64,000 bases of DNA from a bacterium (GTDB lineage: Bacteria > Armatimonadota > JACIXR01): positions 186,001-250,000 of the forward strand of contig JACIXR010000001.1 in the NCBI GenBank assembly GCA_014360495.1. The letters are read 5' to 3'. The notes beneath the pieces are model-generated. The model saw only the letters and a list, made by a program, of their open reading frames with translations, was not told the origin of the DNA and searched no databases. The position numbers were made by a program, and so were the translations under genes. Of the stretch, positions 27,374 through 34,672 are shown in pieces; the first letter of the stretch is position 1; each line of letters starts with the position of its first letter.

Positions 27374-27655
27374 GAAAACGCGAAAAGATACATAAGGTCC
27401 TCCGAGAAGGAAAAGACAAGGGTACTTAATGATTTATGCCATACCTTCCATCTGAGGAGAAGTTATATCGCCCAGTTTTCAAGAATGTATGGGAGAGAGA
27501 ATACACAAAAGGAAAAAAGATATATACCGCCGAGCTTGTCTCTTTTCTTGAAAAGATTTGGCAAACCTCTGGTTATATCTCCTTCGAGCATCTCTACCAT
27601 TACATAAAGCATAACACAGACAAGCTTTTTGATAGTATAGAAAAATTTACAGTCA
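27374..27655 (+). pseudogene. Remnant of an ISNCY-like transposase, N-terminal part
   Basis: In one frame (from 27374) the translation reads AKRYIRSSEKEKTRVLNDL then RRSYIAQFSR, and in the next frame (from about 27485) ENTKG-like residues lead into AELVSFLEKIWQTSGYISFE and KLFDSIEKF. This resembles the N-terminal helix-turn-helix part of the integrase-type transposases with A-x-R-Y-x-x-A-x-K-x-E-K and L-x-K-I-W-E patterns. One frameshift joins the pieces. The catalytic domain is absent. Its end coincides with the point where the minus-strand radical SAM gene loses homology, so the insertion or a related deletion probably cut that gene. Confidence 0.45.
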
Positions 27656-28112
27656 TTTCGTCGCACTTTGCTTTTAAGGTCCTAGCTATTAAAAGTATTA
27701 TATTAGGGCATAGAAGGGGTTCACCGCCATAAAACGATATGTTCAACGCCTTGTATCTGCCCCCCTCCAGCTGATTTATTATCCAGTCGCAGACTTTTAA
27801 AGCGAAAGCTTTACCCATCTTCGTGGACGGCCTTGATTCCCCTTCGTAGCAATATGGGCACGCCATATTACACTCGTATGTCGGAAGTATTGTAACGCTT
27901 AACGTGTTCCCTGTAAATTTACTTCTCCAAAACAAAGTTTTTACCAGGGCTAACTCGTCTACTTCCTTGGAGACTATCAAATTGTTTTCCTCCAATTCCC
28001 GTATCACCTCAGGTTCAAGGGAATCTAAATTCCCTTCCTGAAGCGCTTTTGCCACCTCTTTGTTTATAAAGTTTATAAATGCGATAGTCTTTGATAAAGT
28101 ATTAAAAACCAA
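27600..28112 (-). pseudogene. Radical SAM/SPASM-type peptide maturase, 3'-truncated
   Basis: A 170-residue fragment. Residues 1-70 resemble the RiPP-recognition-like N-terminal domain of peptide maturases (VFNTLSKTIAFINFINKEV, ENNLIVSKEVDELAL); then comes TILPTYECNMACPYCYEG with the [4Fe-4S] ligands C81, C85 and C88, and the SAM-binding ISFYGGEPLL. Complete relatives have about 400-480 residues. Homology ends near residue 152 (CDEMTVNF), where strand 6-8 and the SPASM cysteines should follow; the last 18 residues are read antisense to the transposase remnant. It starts with TTG (stop TAA is just upstream) 107 bases after the second Cys-rich mini-protein. The family crosslinks Cys-rich or other precursor peptides. 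Confidence 0.75.
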
Positions 28113-28186
28113 ATAACCTTATATGAAAACAATTTTTCACCTTCCCCTTCGAGGGTCGTAAATTTAACTACTAATAATAGAGACTC

Positions 28187-28208
28187 CTAAGAACTTTATA
28201 ATTCTTAG
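28187..28208 (-). promoter_or_regulatory. Hairpin between Cys-rich peptides and maturase gene
   Basis: CTAAGAA (28187-28193) pairs with TTCTTAG (28202-28208) around an 8-base loop. The position between the mini-proteins and the radical SAM gene fits a partial terminator or processing site that would keep maturase expression below peptide expression. There is no long T tract, so the role is inferred. Confidence 0.35.
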
Positions 28209-28219
28209 TTTCCTACGGC

Positions 28220-28351
28220 CTAACATATACTTGCGCAATTAGCGTAATTTCTGCATAGGCTACAAAATTGTGACACCTCAAACCTTCTTACAACAGTTGC
28301 TCTAAAGGCTTGGGACCTTAAAATCTCTTTGCCAGTATCAACAGCATCCAA
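28220..28351 (-). CDS. Second Cys-rich mini-protein (possible decayed precursor copy)
   Basis: A 43-residue frame opening with TTG directly after, and in frame with, the TAG of the first mini-protein. Its C-terminus QFCSLCRNYANCASIC has Cys at 30, 33, 39 and 43 and matches QYCSRCTNHGDC of the first one. At DNA level the leader part also matches (TTAGAGCAACTG versus TTAGAGCAGCTG), but in this copy that stretch is in another frame, so the N-terminal half has shifted while the Cys-rich part stayed in frame. It may be a second core read through the TAG, a separate peptide, or a pseudo-copy. No Shine-Dalgarno sequence is obvious. Confidence 0.4.
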   Translation of the reverse strand: MDAVDTGKEILRSQAFRATVVRRFEVSQFCSLCRNYANCASIC

Positions 28352-28477
28352 CTACGTAACATACATTTTGCAATCGCCGTGATTTGTACATCGGCTACAG
28401 TATTGTTGACATTCCAACGCGTTCTCATATCGCAGCTGCTCTAAAAACTTGCTTTTTTCAAGTATGATCACTTTCAT
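28352..28477 (-). CDS. Cys-rich mini-protein, candidate RiPP precursor
   Basis: A 41-residue peptide starting MKVIILEKSKFLEQLRYENA with Cys at 23, 27, 30 and 36 in a C-terminal QYCSRCTNHGDC segment (C-x2-C-x5-C). The AAGGGGGTGA before the ATG is a good ribosome site at 5-6 bases, and the ATG overlaps the stop of the 1081-aa TPR gene (ATGA), so it is translationally coupled. A similar mini-protein and a radical SAM maturase follow on the same strand. A leader-like charged N-terminus and Cys-rich C-terminus next to a maturase is the layout of radical-SAM-modified peptides. I know no named family with this motif. Confidence 0.6.
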   Translation of the reverse strand: MKVIILEKSKFLEQLRYENALECQQYCSRCTNHGDCKMYVT

Positions 28478-31400
28478 TCTTTCACCCCCTTTCCTTGCTT
28501 TGAAAGGAAAGCCTCCCATCTTGTATGGAAATGTTTTTTGAAGAAACCGTTTTCCAATATGAGGGGCATAGAAGCACCTTTTGGACGCTTGGCAAAAATT
28601 ATATAGTCCGTCGCCCCACCAAGAGAAAGCGCTTCCTCAATAAGCTCGCTATCAAAGGAAAATATAATTAACAAAAATTTATCCTGATTAAGAGGATTGG
28701 GACTAATAGAAATCACACCAATTTCCCTCCCCTTATAAACCCTATTTCCAACCCGTATCACCTCTTTTTCTATATTGATCGGCAAATAATCTTTAAAAGA
28801 TTCCAATATTCTGTTAGAGGGGTCGCAGCTAATCAAGATTATGTTATTCTCCTCCAAGTCCTTATGAGAGATTTCCACAGCCTTTCTGAAAGTAGGCGAA
28901 CCTACTTCCTGTAATGCGACAGACGCCCATCGTTTAGCTAACTCTTCACACTTGAGTGTTCCCTGTTGGTTGGTTTGTGTCTCATAGATAAGCAACACAT
29001 TTCCTTTTGCCCAATCCTCTGTAAAGTCTTCATAAATAGAATTTATGGGGCCAATTACCCTAGCTTTAGCTTTGGTTTCGAGCTTAGCCGAGATAGTAGG
29101 GGTTTGAAATATATCTTTGATACTAGCAAGTAGACATTCATAAATAGGATACCATGCATCAACGCGAGGGATATTTTTTATTGCTCTTTCCAACATGACG
29201 ATGGAATCTCGGAAGTCGCTTATTTGCAAATAACAATTGCAAATCCCAATCAGTGCGAGGTTATAAATTTGTTCTCCAGGGGCGGAGCGCTGTAAAATTT
29301 TCTTATAGCAATTAAGCGCGGATGAGAAATCGAGCTTATGCTCGTAACAGCGAGCCATAAACCACAGAATTTCTTTGTGTATTTCATCAGGCAATTTGTT
29401 GCTCTGTGATTCTTTTAAGATAGATTCGTATGTTTGCAACGCTAAATCGTATTCCGCTTTAGCATATAATTCCTTGGCCTTGGAAAGCGATGCGATATAC
29501 CAACGCTTTTGGTTTTCTACTTCGTCTAAATTTAATGTTAATGCTTCGCCAGAGAAAGGAACCCACTCCTTTGGTGAAACTTTCCAGAAGTAGCCTTCCT
29601 CAATCACATCTATTCCTAACCTATCCGAACGAGAGGATGTAAAGACTATATAATCGGAGTATCCATAGAAAATAGAGGAAAGTCCTGTTAGCAAGGAAGG
29701 ATCAAAAGCACAGTAAACTAAAACGAATTTTTGGGGGTTATAGGGAGAAGGAGCAATCATAATAACACCCAGACGTTCTCCCATATAAGTACGATTAGCC
29801 ACCACTATTCTCTTTTCTTCAATTTTTATTGGCAAGCTGTCCTTTAACATAGCTAAGATTTTGTTGGACGATGGCGTACCAATTAGCACTAAGTCCTTTT
29901 CTTTCAAATCCTCAATATTAACCTCACTGTCAGGCTTCAAAGCAACAGGCAAGGAAGCTCTATATAGTCTCAAACTTTCCCCTAGATTTTTGTAAATGTT
30001 CTTGACTGATTCATCGCATTGGGTCCCGTAGACTATTGTAACCCTTCCCTTCCGAAAGTCCACTTTGAACTCTACATCCGTGACCGAGAAACCCTCAAAA
30101 ATACCAGTAGGTCCGAGCACATCTATAATAACCTTGCTTCCATGTTCAAGTTCTGAATTTAAATGAGGCTTGATAACATCCTTATAACTTTTTAGCAATC
30201 TTTTGGCTACGATAGACCAAAAATTCCAATCTCTCCCTGGCACTTTGCTTTCAGCTATTTCCTCCCACAATTTGTAAGTCTTTGCCAAATCCCCCATTTG
30301 TAAATAACAATAGGCGATTCTTAATTTTAAATATTGATAGCTATCCCTTGCCAAGACAATTTCTGGAGATAACTGCCGAATCGGTTTCTCTATATATTTC
30401 TGTAATACAGTGGTTTTCTTTTTAAGAACTTCTGAATAAGCGCCTATAGCCGCAGGATAATCTAATTTATGTTCGTAGCACCTACCTATATACAGCAATG
30501 CCTCGGCCTCTATATCATCTAACCCAATGTCTTTATATTTCTGTGATAATTCTTTAAAAATCTCCAATGCAAGGTCATATTTTCCTAAATCAAAATACCT
30601 CCCCCCTAAACCCAGAAGAGCCAGTGGTCTCTGGTCAATATGGCGATCCGCTACTTCTTTATACTTTTCAAGTGCTTCCTCGCACTCGCCTAATAAATCT
30701 AATGCATAAGCCTGATTTAATCCAGCCCTACTTAAAAACCAGTCCCCCTTATTTGCGGCTTCCAATGACTTCATCGCATAGGAAAGCGATTCCTTGTAGT
30801 TTCCCTCTTCCTTGCAAATCTCACTTAGCCAGTAGTTTGCCTCCCCTTTAAAGAAGGGGAAATCCTTCTCCACTTTCTCCGCTATGTATTTCGCCTTCTT
30901 GTAATCCTTCATCTTTATACTGCATTCAACCTGTCTAAAAAGAGCCCAAGGCTTTAATGGGCTATAAATTTCCCCCATCGTTTCATAAATCTCCCTCGCC
31001 CTTGCATAGTTGTTTTTATCCTCCTCCGCCAAAGCTATCTGTAAATAAGCCTCAAATGTGAGCGGGTTGCCAGGATATTCGCTGATGAAGGCATAGTAGG
31101 GAGAAGCTATACCATCCTCCACAGTGGATGAAATTGGGAAGGAGAGGGAATATAATCTAACTGCATCATATAAAACAGTGCCGGTTATCTCCTTATCCAC
31201 CCGCAGGATGATTTCTCCCCTCGTTGCTCCCTTCGGTGGCAATGCATAGAGGAAAATGGGCTCCCATCCCTCACTATCAGGATTGACAAAATATGGGGAA
31301 CGAGAGTTGCCCAGCCATCCCTTTTCCCCGTACCAAGCAATTGAGAGGTGTATCCTTCCCGAGGCGCCCTTCGTTTTCAGATAAGCTTCGCAGTAAAACC

Positions 31401-31719
31401 AAGTGTAATCGTTTTGATATTCGGCGAAGACGGGAAAGGATTGGCTTCTCCATCCCGTTGACCAATCAGTCTTACGCAAGCCGGCTGAGCGAATTCCATC
31501 AAAAGCTTCACCCGACCAGAAGAATTCCCCCTTCCCCCATCTATCCCAATGGCTTGGATAATTCCCCTCACCTTCCTCAAATGATGAATTGCTGATTGGT
31601 ATCTGATGCCAATCCTTGGAAAACATCTCCCTTCCCGGGAAACTAGCCTTTTGAGAAAAAGCAATCTCCAAGCTTATCAAGAAAACAAGCAAAAGAGAAA
31701 AAGACTTATAACTTCTCAT
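28474..31719 (-). CDS. Large secreted TPR protein with two repeated halves
   Basis: A 1081-residue protein with signal peptide (about residues 1-22). A jelly-roll-like region (about 30-190) is followed by TPR repeats (about 220-500), then a domain containing DLVLIGTPSSNKILAMLKD and GERLGVIMIAPSPYNP-QKFVLVY. After a second TPR set (about 740-870) this domain recurs as NNIILISCDPSNRILESFKD and GREIGVISISPNPLN-QDKFLLII. The domain looks like the substrate-free module found at the C-terminus of some large secreted hydrolase-like proteins. No catalytic residues recognised. It is preceded by a sigma-like gene (50 bases) and coupled to the Cys-rich mini-protein, so it may handle or respond to that peptide; this is inference. 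Confidence 0.6.
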   Translation of the reverse strand: MRSYKSFSLLLVFLISLEIAFSQKASFPGREMFSKDWHQIPISNSSFEEGEGNYPSHWDRWGKGEFFWSGEAFDGIRSAGLRKTDWSTGWRSQSFPVFAEYQNDYTWFYCEAYLKTKGASGRIHLSIAWYGEKGWLGNSRSPYFVNPDSEGWEPIFLYALPPKGATRGEIILRVDKEITGTVLYDAVRLYSLSFPISSTVEDGIASPYYAFISEYPGNPLTFEAYLQIALAEEDKNNYARAREIYETMGEIYSPLKPWALFRQVECSIKMKDYKKAKYIAEKVEKDFPFFKGEANYWLSEICKEEGNYKESLSYAMKSLEAANKGDWFLSRAGLNQAYALDLLGECEEALEKYKEVADRHIDQRPLALLGLGGRYFDLGKYDLALEIFKELSQKYKDIGLDDIEAEALLYIGRCYEHKLDYPAAIGAYSEVLKKKTTVLQKYIEKPIRQLSPEIVLARDSYQYLKLRIAYCYLQMGDLAKTYKLWEEIAESKVPGRDWNFWSIVAKRLLKSYKDVIKPHLNSELEHGSKVIIDVLGPTGIFEGFSVTDVEFKVDFRKGRVTIVYGTQCDESVKNIYKNLGESLRLYRASLPVALKPDSEVNIEDLKEKDLVLIGTPSSNKILAMLKDSLPIKIEEKRIVVANRTYMGERLGVIMIAPSPYNPQKFVLVYCAFDPSLLTGLSSIFYGYSDYIVFTSSRSDRLGIDVIEEGYFWKVSPKEWVPFSGEALTLNLDEVENQKRWYIASLSKAKELYAKAEYDLALQTYESILKESQSNKLPDEIHKEILWFMARCYEHKLDFSSALNCYKKILQRSAPGEQIYNLALIGICNCYLQISDFRDSIVMLERAIKNIPRVDAWYPIYECLLASIKDIFQTPTISAKLETKAKARVIGPINSIYEDFTEDWAKGNVLLIYETQTNQQGTLKCEELAKRWASVALQEVGSPTFRKAVEISHKDLEENNIILISCDPSNRILESFKDYLPINIEKEVIRVGNRVYKGREIGVISISPNPLNQDKFLLIIFSFDSELIEEALSLGGATDYIIFAKRPKGASMPLILENGFFKKHFHTRWEAFLSKQGKGVKE

Positions 31720-31769
31720 CTCTTATGCTCCTTCCCTTATTATATAGACGCTATTTTTAAGGATTTTAT

Positions 31770-32231
31770 TTATTCCTCCTGAAAAAATCCTTCCAATTTT
31801 TTCTTAACTATCTCCTTTATTCTCTTACATTGGGAGCAAACCGTTCCTATAGCCTTGCCAAGCTCCTTCGCAGTTTCCGGTATGGATTTGCCCTCTATGA
31901 ATATCCTTACCCCTACCTCCCTTAACTTCGGGGGAAGCTCCCCTATTATCTTTCTCACCTCTTCCCTCAAAGCTTCCCTTTCAATCTCCTCCTCCAAATC
32001 TTCACCGGCTTCGCTCTCCTCATAATCATACCACTCCAGCACCTTAGAGGGGTTTCTTCTAAACCAATCAGCTATGACACTGTTAGCCAGCTTCTTCCTC
32101 AACCAGTTGTCAAACCTCCCTCTACCAGCGAATCCTCTAATCTTATTAAAAAGACGAAGAAGAAATTCTCCCTTAACATCTTCTACATCCTCTTTGGGAA
32201 CCTTCCACTCAATTATCCGCGCCGCTATCAT
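31770..32231 (-). CDS. ECF sigma factor-like protein
   Basis: A 153-residue protein resembling extracytoplasmic-function sigma factors. Region 2 is suggested by VPKEDVEDVKGEFLLRLF and GRFDNWLRKKLANSVIADWFRR (-10 recognition), a linker rich in Glu follows, and region 4 by IGELPPKLREVGVRIFIEG and SIPETAKELGKAIGTVCSQCKRIKE (helix-turn-helix). The start at 32231 gives a short region 2.1, so the N-terminus may be incomplete (see the 52-aa gene). It lies 50 bases before the TPR gene and may control this run of genes. Confidence 0.65.
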   Translation of the reverse strand: MIAARIIEWKVPKEDVEDVKGEFLLRLFNKIRGFAGRGRFDNWLRKKLANSVIADWFRRNPSKVLEWYDYEESEAGEDLEEEIEREALREEVRKIIGELPPKLREVGVRIFIEGKSIPETAKELGKAIGTVCSQCKRIKEIVKKKLEGFFQEE

Positions 32232-32245
32232 AAGACTTCTTTCCG

Positions 32246-32404
32246 CTATGCATTCAGACCCCTCTTCGCCCTTTTTAAAAGAACACCAATTATATACCGC
32301 TCAATTTTCCCTTCTTCCCAATCTTCCCCTACCGTCATTTTGATTTCTTCCTCGGTTAAGGGGTCCAATTTCCATTCAGAGAGGATTTCCTCCAAGTTAG
32401 CCAT
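32246..32404 (-). CDS. 52-aa acidic protein upstream of sigma-like gene
   Basis: A short gene beginning MANLEEILSEWKLDPLTEEE and ending KIERYIIGVLLKRAKRGLNA. AAAGGGGGTCGTT before the ATG is a good ribosome site, like that of the Cys-rich peptide gene. It ends 14 bases before the sigma-like start. Its last 20 residues look like sigma region 2.1 (RYIIGVLLKRAKRGL), so it may be the true N-terminus of the sigma factor separated by a frameshift, or an independent small regulator. I cannot tell which. Confidence 0.5.
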   Translation of the reverse strand: MANLEEILSEWKLDPLTEEEIKMTVGEDWEEGKIERYIIGVLLKRAKRGLNA

Positions 32405-32817
32405 AACGACCCCCTTTGTAGTCCTCGCCGAAACTAGCGCAATAGCCGAAGAGAGAGAAATTCACCGTTTTCTCCCTTTCAAAAATTTTTTGGTAGCGTT
32501 TTCTTCATTGCGGATATGCTTTTACTTAACATTTTATAACACAGACTCACAAAAATAACCCCACTTCTTAATATTGAAGCAAAGAACTGCAAATCATCAA
32601 GTCTATATTTCCTATTATATACATGACAAAACTTTCTGTCGATATTTTTTAAAGATTTCTGCTCTCATTCTAACCCCTCTCTTTTAAGCAGTCAAACCTT
32701 CGCCATTCCTCAAAAATAATTAATTCGAAACAGGCTTGTTTCTTCAAAAAATCCGCTGGAAAAAAGAGGCAAGCATCCCTTACAATTTATTCCATTATAA
32801 ACCCATTTGAACTTTCA

Positions 32818-32892
32818 ATGAAAATAGAAGAGTTAGTAAAAAAGCTTGACAAAGTATACCAAAATAAGGCAAGGAGGTATAACAATGAATAA
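32818..32892 (+). CDS. Tiny ORF 1, unknown
   Basis: A 24-residue frame (MKIEELVKKLDKVYQNKA ...) whose end overlaps the start of the next tiny ORF by 8 bases. It spans a TTGACA at 32846 and the AAGGAGGT that serves the next frame. No ribosome site is evident for this one. It could be a leader peptide or noise. Confidence 0.25.
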   Translation: MKIEELVKKLDKVYQNKARRYNNE

Positions 32893-32962
32893 AAATATTA
32901 AAATTTCAAGTCAATTTAATTATGAAGAAAGACGTAGATGGGGAAATCGCATAGCGGATTAG
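32885..32962 (+). CDS. Tiny ORF 2 with strong ribosome site, unknown
   Basis: A 25-residue frame containing QFNYEERRRWGNRIAD, with a perfect AAGGAGGT (32871-32878) 6 bases before the ATG. After its TAG the same frame stays open for 18 more codons (VSLKLWWREKNPTAIGRG, to 33019), so a longer 44-codon gene may have been cut by a nonsense change, or TAG may be read through. No family recognised. Confidence 0.35.
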   Translation: MNKNIKISSQFNYEERRRWGNRIAD

Positions 32963-33120
32963 GTTTCTCTTAAATTGTGGTGGAGGGAGAAGAACCCAAC
33001 GGCGATAGGTAGGGGATAGGGGAAAAGGCAAAAAGGATAGAGAAAATCCTTGATAAATTCCCTCCTTAAGAAACTCCTAAAATAGATTAAAATCAATGAA
33101 AGAGGTGAAGCAAAGATGGG

Positions 33121-33672
33121 CTATTCTTCCTTTATCTGCCAAATCTTCACTGTTCCATCTTCAACGCCGACCGCTAAGAAATGTCCATCGGGATTGAAGG
33201 AGACGGAGTTGACCCAATGGCTATGGAAGAGGCTCGTTACCCTACTTCTTTTCAATAGGTCCCAGATATGGACTTCTTGATATGCTCCGAAGGCGAGAAG
33301 TCTCTCATCCGGGCTGAAGACCATCTGCCAGATTCCGCTGTTATGTCTCAATTCAGCGACGAGCTTCTTGGTCTTCACATTGAGGATTTTCGCCCTCCCA
33401 TCCTCCGAGCCCGAAGCCAAATAAGTTCCCTTTGGACTGAAGGAAACGAACCATACCCTATCTGTATGTTTGTAGGAGATTATCTCCTCTTCCTCCGGGA
33501 AGCTCCATATCTTGACCGTGCCATCATCGGAGCCTGTTGCCAAGAGGGTCCCATCCGGGCTGAAGGCGAGGGAGCGGATGCCAGCAAAGGCAATGAAGGC
33601 TATACTTCGTCTGTGAATGAGCTCGCTGAACTCGCAAATCTTTACAGCTTCTTCGTTTTCGTTATCCTCCAT
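33121..33672 (-). CDS. WD40-repeat protein with four repeats
   Basis: A 183-residue protein consisting almost entirely of WD40 blades: SLAFSPDGTLLATGSDDG-TVKIW, FVSFSPKGTYLASGSEDG, MVFSPDERLLAFGA and SVSFNPDGHFLAVGVEDG. Only four full repeats are visible, fewer than the six to eight of a closed propeller, so it may be a fragment or assemble as a dimer. The ATG at 33672 (MEDNENEEAV) is preferred; a longer frame to 33861 would run through the divergent promoter region. No signal peptide. Confidence 0.65.
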   Translation of the reverse strand: MEDNENEEAVKICEFSELIHRRSIAFIAFAGIRSLAFSPDGTLLATGSDDGTVKIWSFPEEEEIISYKHTDRVWFVSFSPKGTYLASGSEDGRAKILNVKTKKLVAELRHNSGIWQMVFSPDERLLAFGAYQEVHIWDLLKRSRVTSLFHSHWVNSVSFNPDGHFLAVGVEDGTVKIWQIKEE

Positions 33673-33694
33673 TGAAATCAGACCTTCTCTTTTA

Positions 33695-33718
33695 TTGTTT
33701 ACTATAAATAGTAAACAA
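33695..33718. promoter_or_regulatory. Perfect palindrome in divergent promoter region
   Basis: TTGTTTACTAT (33695-33705) and ATAGTAAACAA (33708-33718) are exact inverted repeats separated by AA. A 24-base two-fold symmetric site between two divergent genes is typical of a dimeric repressor operator. It lies immediately upstream of the -35 box at 33722. Confidence 0.6.
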
Positions 33719-33721
33719 GTC

Positions 33722-33750
33722 TTGTTAAATGACAAATGAGGGGGTATAAT
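33722..33750 (+). promoter_or_regulatory. Promoter of the radical SAM gene, leaderless
   Basis: TTGTTA (33722-33727) and TATAAT (33745-33750) with a 17-base spacer. The ATG at 33761 begins 11 bases after the -10 box, so the transcript should start within a few bases of the start codon. Confidence 0.65.
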
Positions 33751-33760
33751 CCAACTCGCT

Positions 33761-34531
33761 ATGAAGCCGATATATGGACCCGTTTCCTCTTGGAGATTGG
33801 GAAGGTCGCTTGGGATTGACCTCCTTTGCAGGGAGGAGAAAATTTGCTCCTTTGATTGCATCTATTGTCAGCTGGGTGAGACGAAGATAAAGACAATCAG
33901 AAGGGATGTATATGTGGAAAGCGAGAGAATTTTCGCTGAATGGGAAAAGATAGAGGGGAAGTTTGAGGCTGATGTGATAACATTATCGGGCACGGGAGAG
34001 CCTACCCTTGGGAAGAATTTGGAGGAAGTCGTTGAGTTCCTACGGGGAAGGACTAACCTTCCCCTTGCGATTTTGACCAATTCAAGCCTTCTCGGGGATG
34101 AAGAAGTTAGGGAGGAATTGAATAAATTGGATATAGTGGTGGCGAAGTTAGATGCCTGTGATGAGGAATCTTTTAGAAAGATAAATAGACCGGTGGAGGG
34201 GTTGGGATGGGGAGAATATTTGGAGGGGATTAGGGAGTTCAGGAGGGGATATAGGGGGAAATTCGCTTTGCAGATGATGTTTATTGATGATAATAAGGAT
34301 TTGGTGGAGGGGATGGTGAGGTTAGCGGGTGAGCTAGAGCCAGATGAAGTGCAGGTGAATACTCCACTTCGTCCCTGTGGGGTGCGTCCTTTGAGCAGGG
34401 AGGAACTGGAGGAGATAAAGGGGAGGTTCGCTGGCTTTCCCGTGGTCATCTCTCCCTATGATGTAAAGAAAAAGGTAGCAAGACCATTGGATGTAGAAGA
34501 AGTTTACAAGAGGAAACGTCCCGAGCCCTGA
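33761..34531 (+). CDS. Radical SAM protein (COG0731-like)
   Basis: A 256-residue radical SAM enzyme with the cluster motif CSFDCIYCQLG (Cys x3 Cys x2 Cys, about residues 28-35), TLSGTGEPTLGKNLEE as SAM-binding glycine-rich motif, and LPLAILTNSSLL. The family resembles the tRNA wybutosine-synthesis TYW1 relatives and MoaA-like enzymes; many bacterial members have no known reaction. A conserved EPDEVQVNTPLRPCGVRPLS block and a basic C-terminus follow. Transcribed from a leaderless promoter next to a palindrome; its neighbours give no pathway clue. Confidence 0.8.
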   Translation: MKPIYGPVSSWRLGRSLGIDLLCREEKICSFDCIYCQLGETKIKTIRRDVYVESERIFAEWEKIEGKFEADVITLSGTGEPTLGKNLEEVVEFLRGRTNLPLAILTNSSLLGDEEVREELNKLDIVVAKLDACDEESFRKINRPVEGLGWGEYLEGIREFRRGYRGKFALQMMFIDDNKDLVEGMVRLAGELEPDEVQVNTPLRPCGVRPLSREELEEIKGRFAGFPVVISPYDVKKKVARPLDVEEVYKRKRPEP

Positions 34532-34534
34532 AGG

Positions 34535-34615
34535 AAATCGCTTCGTCGCTTCGCTCCTCGCAATGACAAAGAGGTATTTTCATTGCGAGCCCGCCGAAGG
34601 CGGGCGTGGCAATCT
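34535..34615. repeat. REP-like palindromic element
   Basis: CTCGCAATG (34557-34565) is inverted as CATTGCGAG (34581-34589), and GCCCGCC (34589-34595) pairs with GGCGGGC (34599-34605); the element ends CGTGGCAATCTC. Related ends occur at 35936-35970 (CGCGGCAATCTC) and 43821-43855 (CGCCACAATCTC). Such elements are dispersed extragenic palindromes in many genomes. Confidence 0.55.
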
Positions 34616-34640
34616 CACCTATAGAGAGAAGACTTAAAAT

Positions 34641-34667
34641 GGGTCCCAAATGTTATGAAATTATACA
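34641..34667 (+). mobile_element. Terminal scrap of the IS481-like element (copy E)
   Basis: GTCCCAAATGTTATGAAATTATACA is the inverse of the end TGTATAATTCCATAACATTTGGGAC of the copies at 26538, 48362 and 61719, with one substitution. Only about 27 bases remain, opposite in orientation to the others, just upstream of the next promoter. Confidence 0.6.
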
Positions 34668-34672
34668 ATATA

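Larger units (their letters stand above)
32405..33120. other. Long AT-rich intergenic region
   Basis: About 716 bases between the sigma-like operon (upstream side) and the 3' end of the WD40 gene. Bases 32818-33019 hold two tiny overlapping frames with a strong ribosome site (separate entries). The rest (32405-32817 and 33020-33120) is AT-rich with long T and A tracts near 32485-32560 and shows no gene, RNA or repeat that I can recognise; the promoter of the minus-strand operon should be in its left part. Confidence 0.5.

Noticed and set aside
27436-27732. Complete 98-codon plus-strand gene
   Set aside because: Only its first two thirds resemble a transposase; the tail is antisense to the radical SAM gene and its N-terminus continues in another frame upstream, so it is a remnant.
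28220-33019. Genome-wide amber recoding suggested by two in-frame TAG codons
   Set aside because: Only two small uncertain genes show it, and sequence decay explains both; kept only as an alternative.
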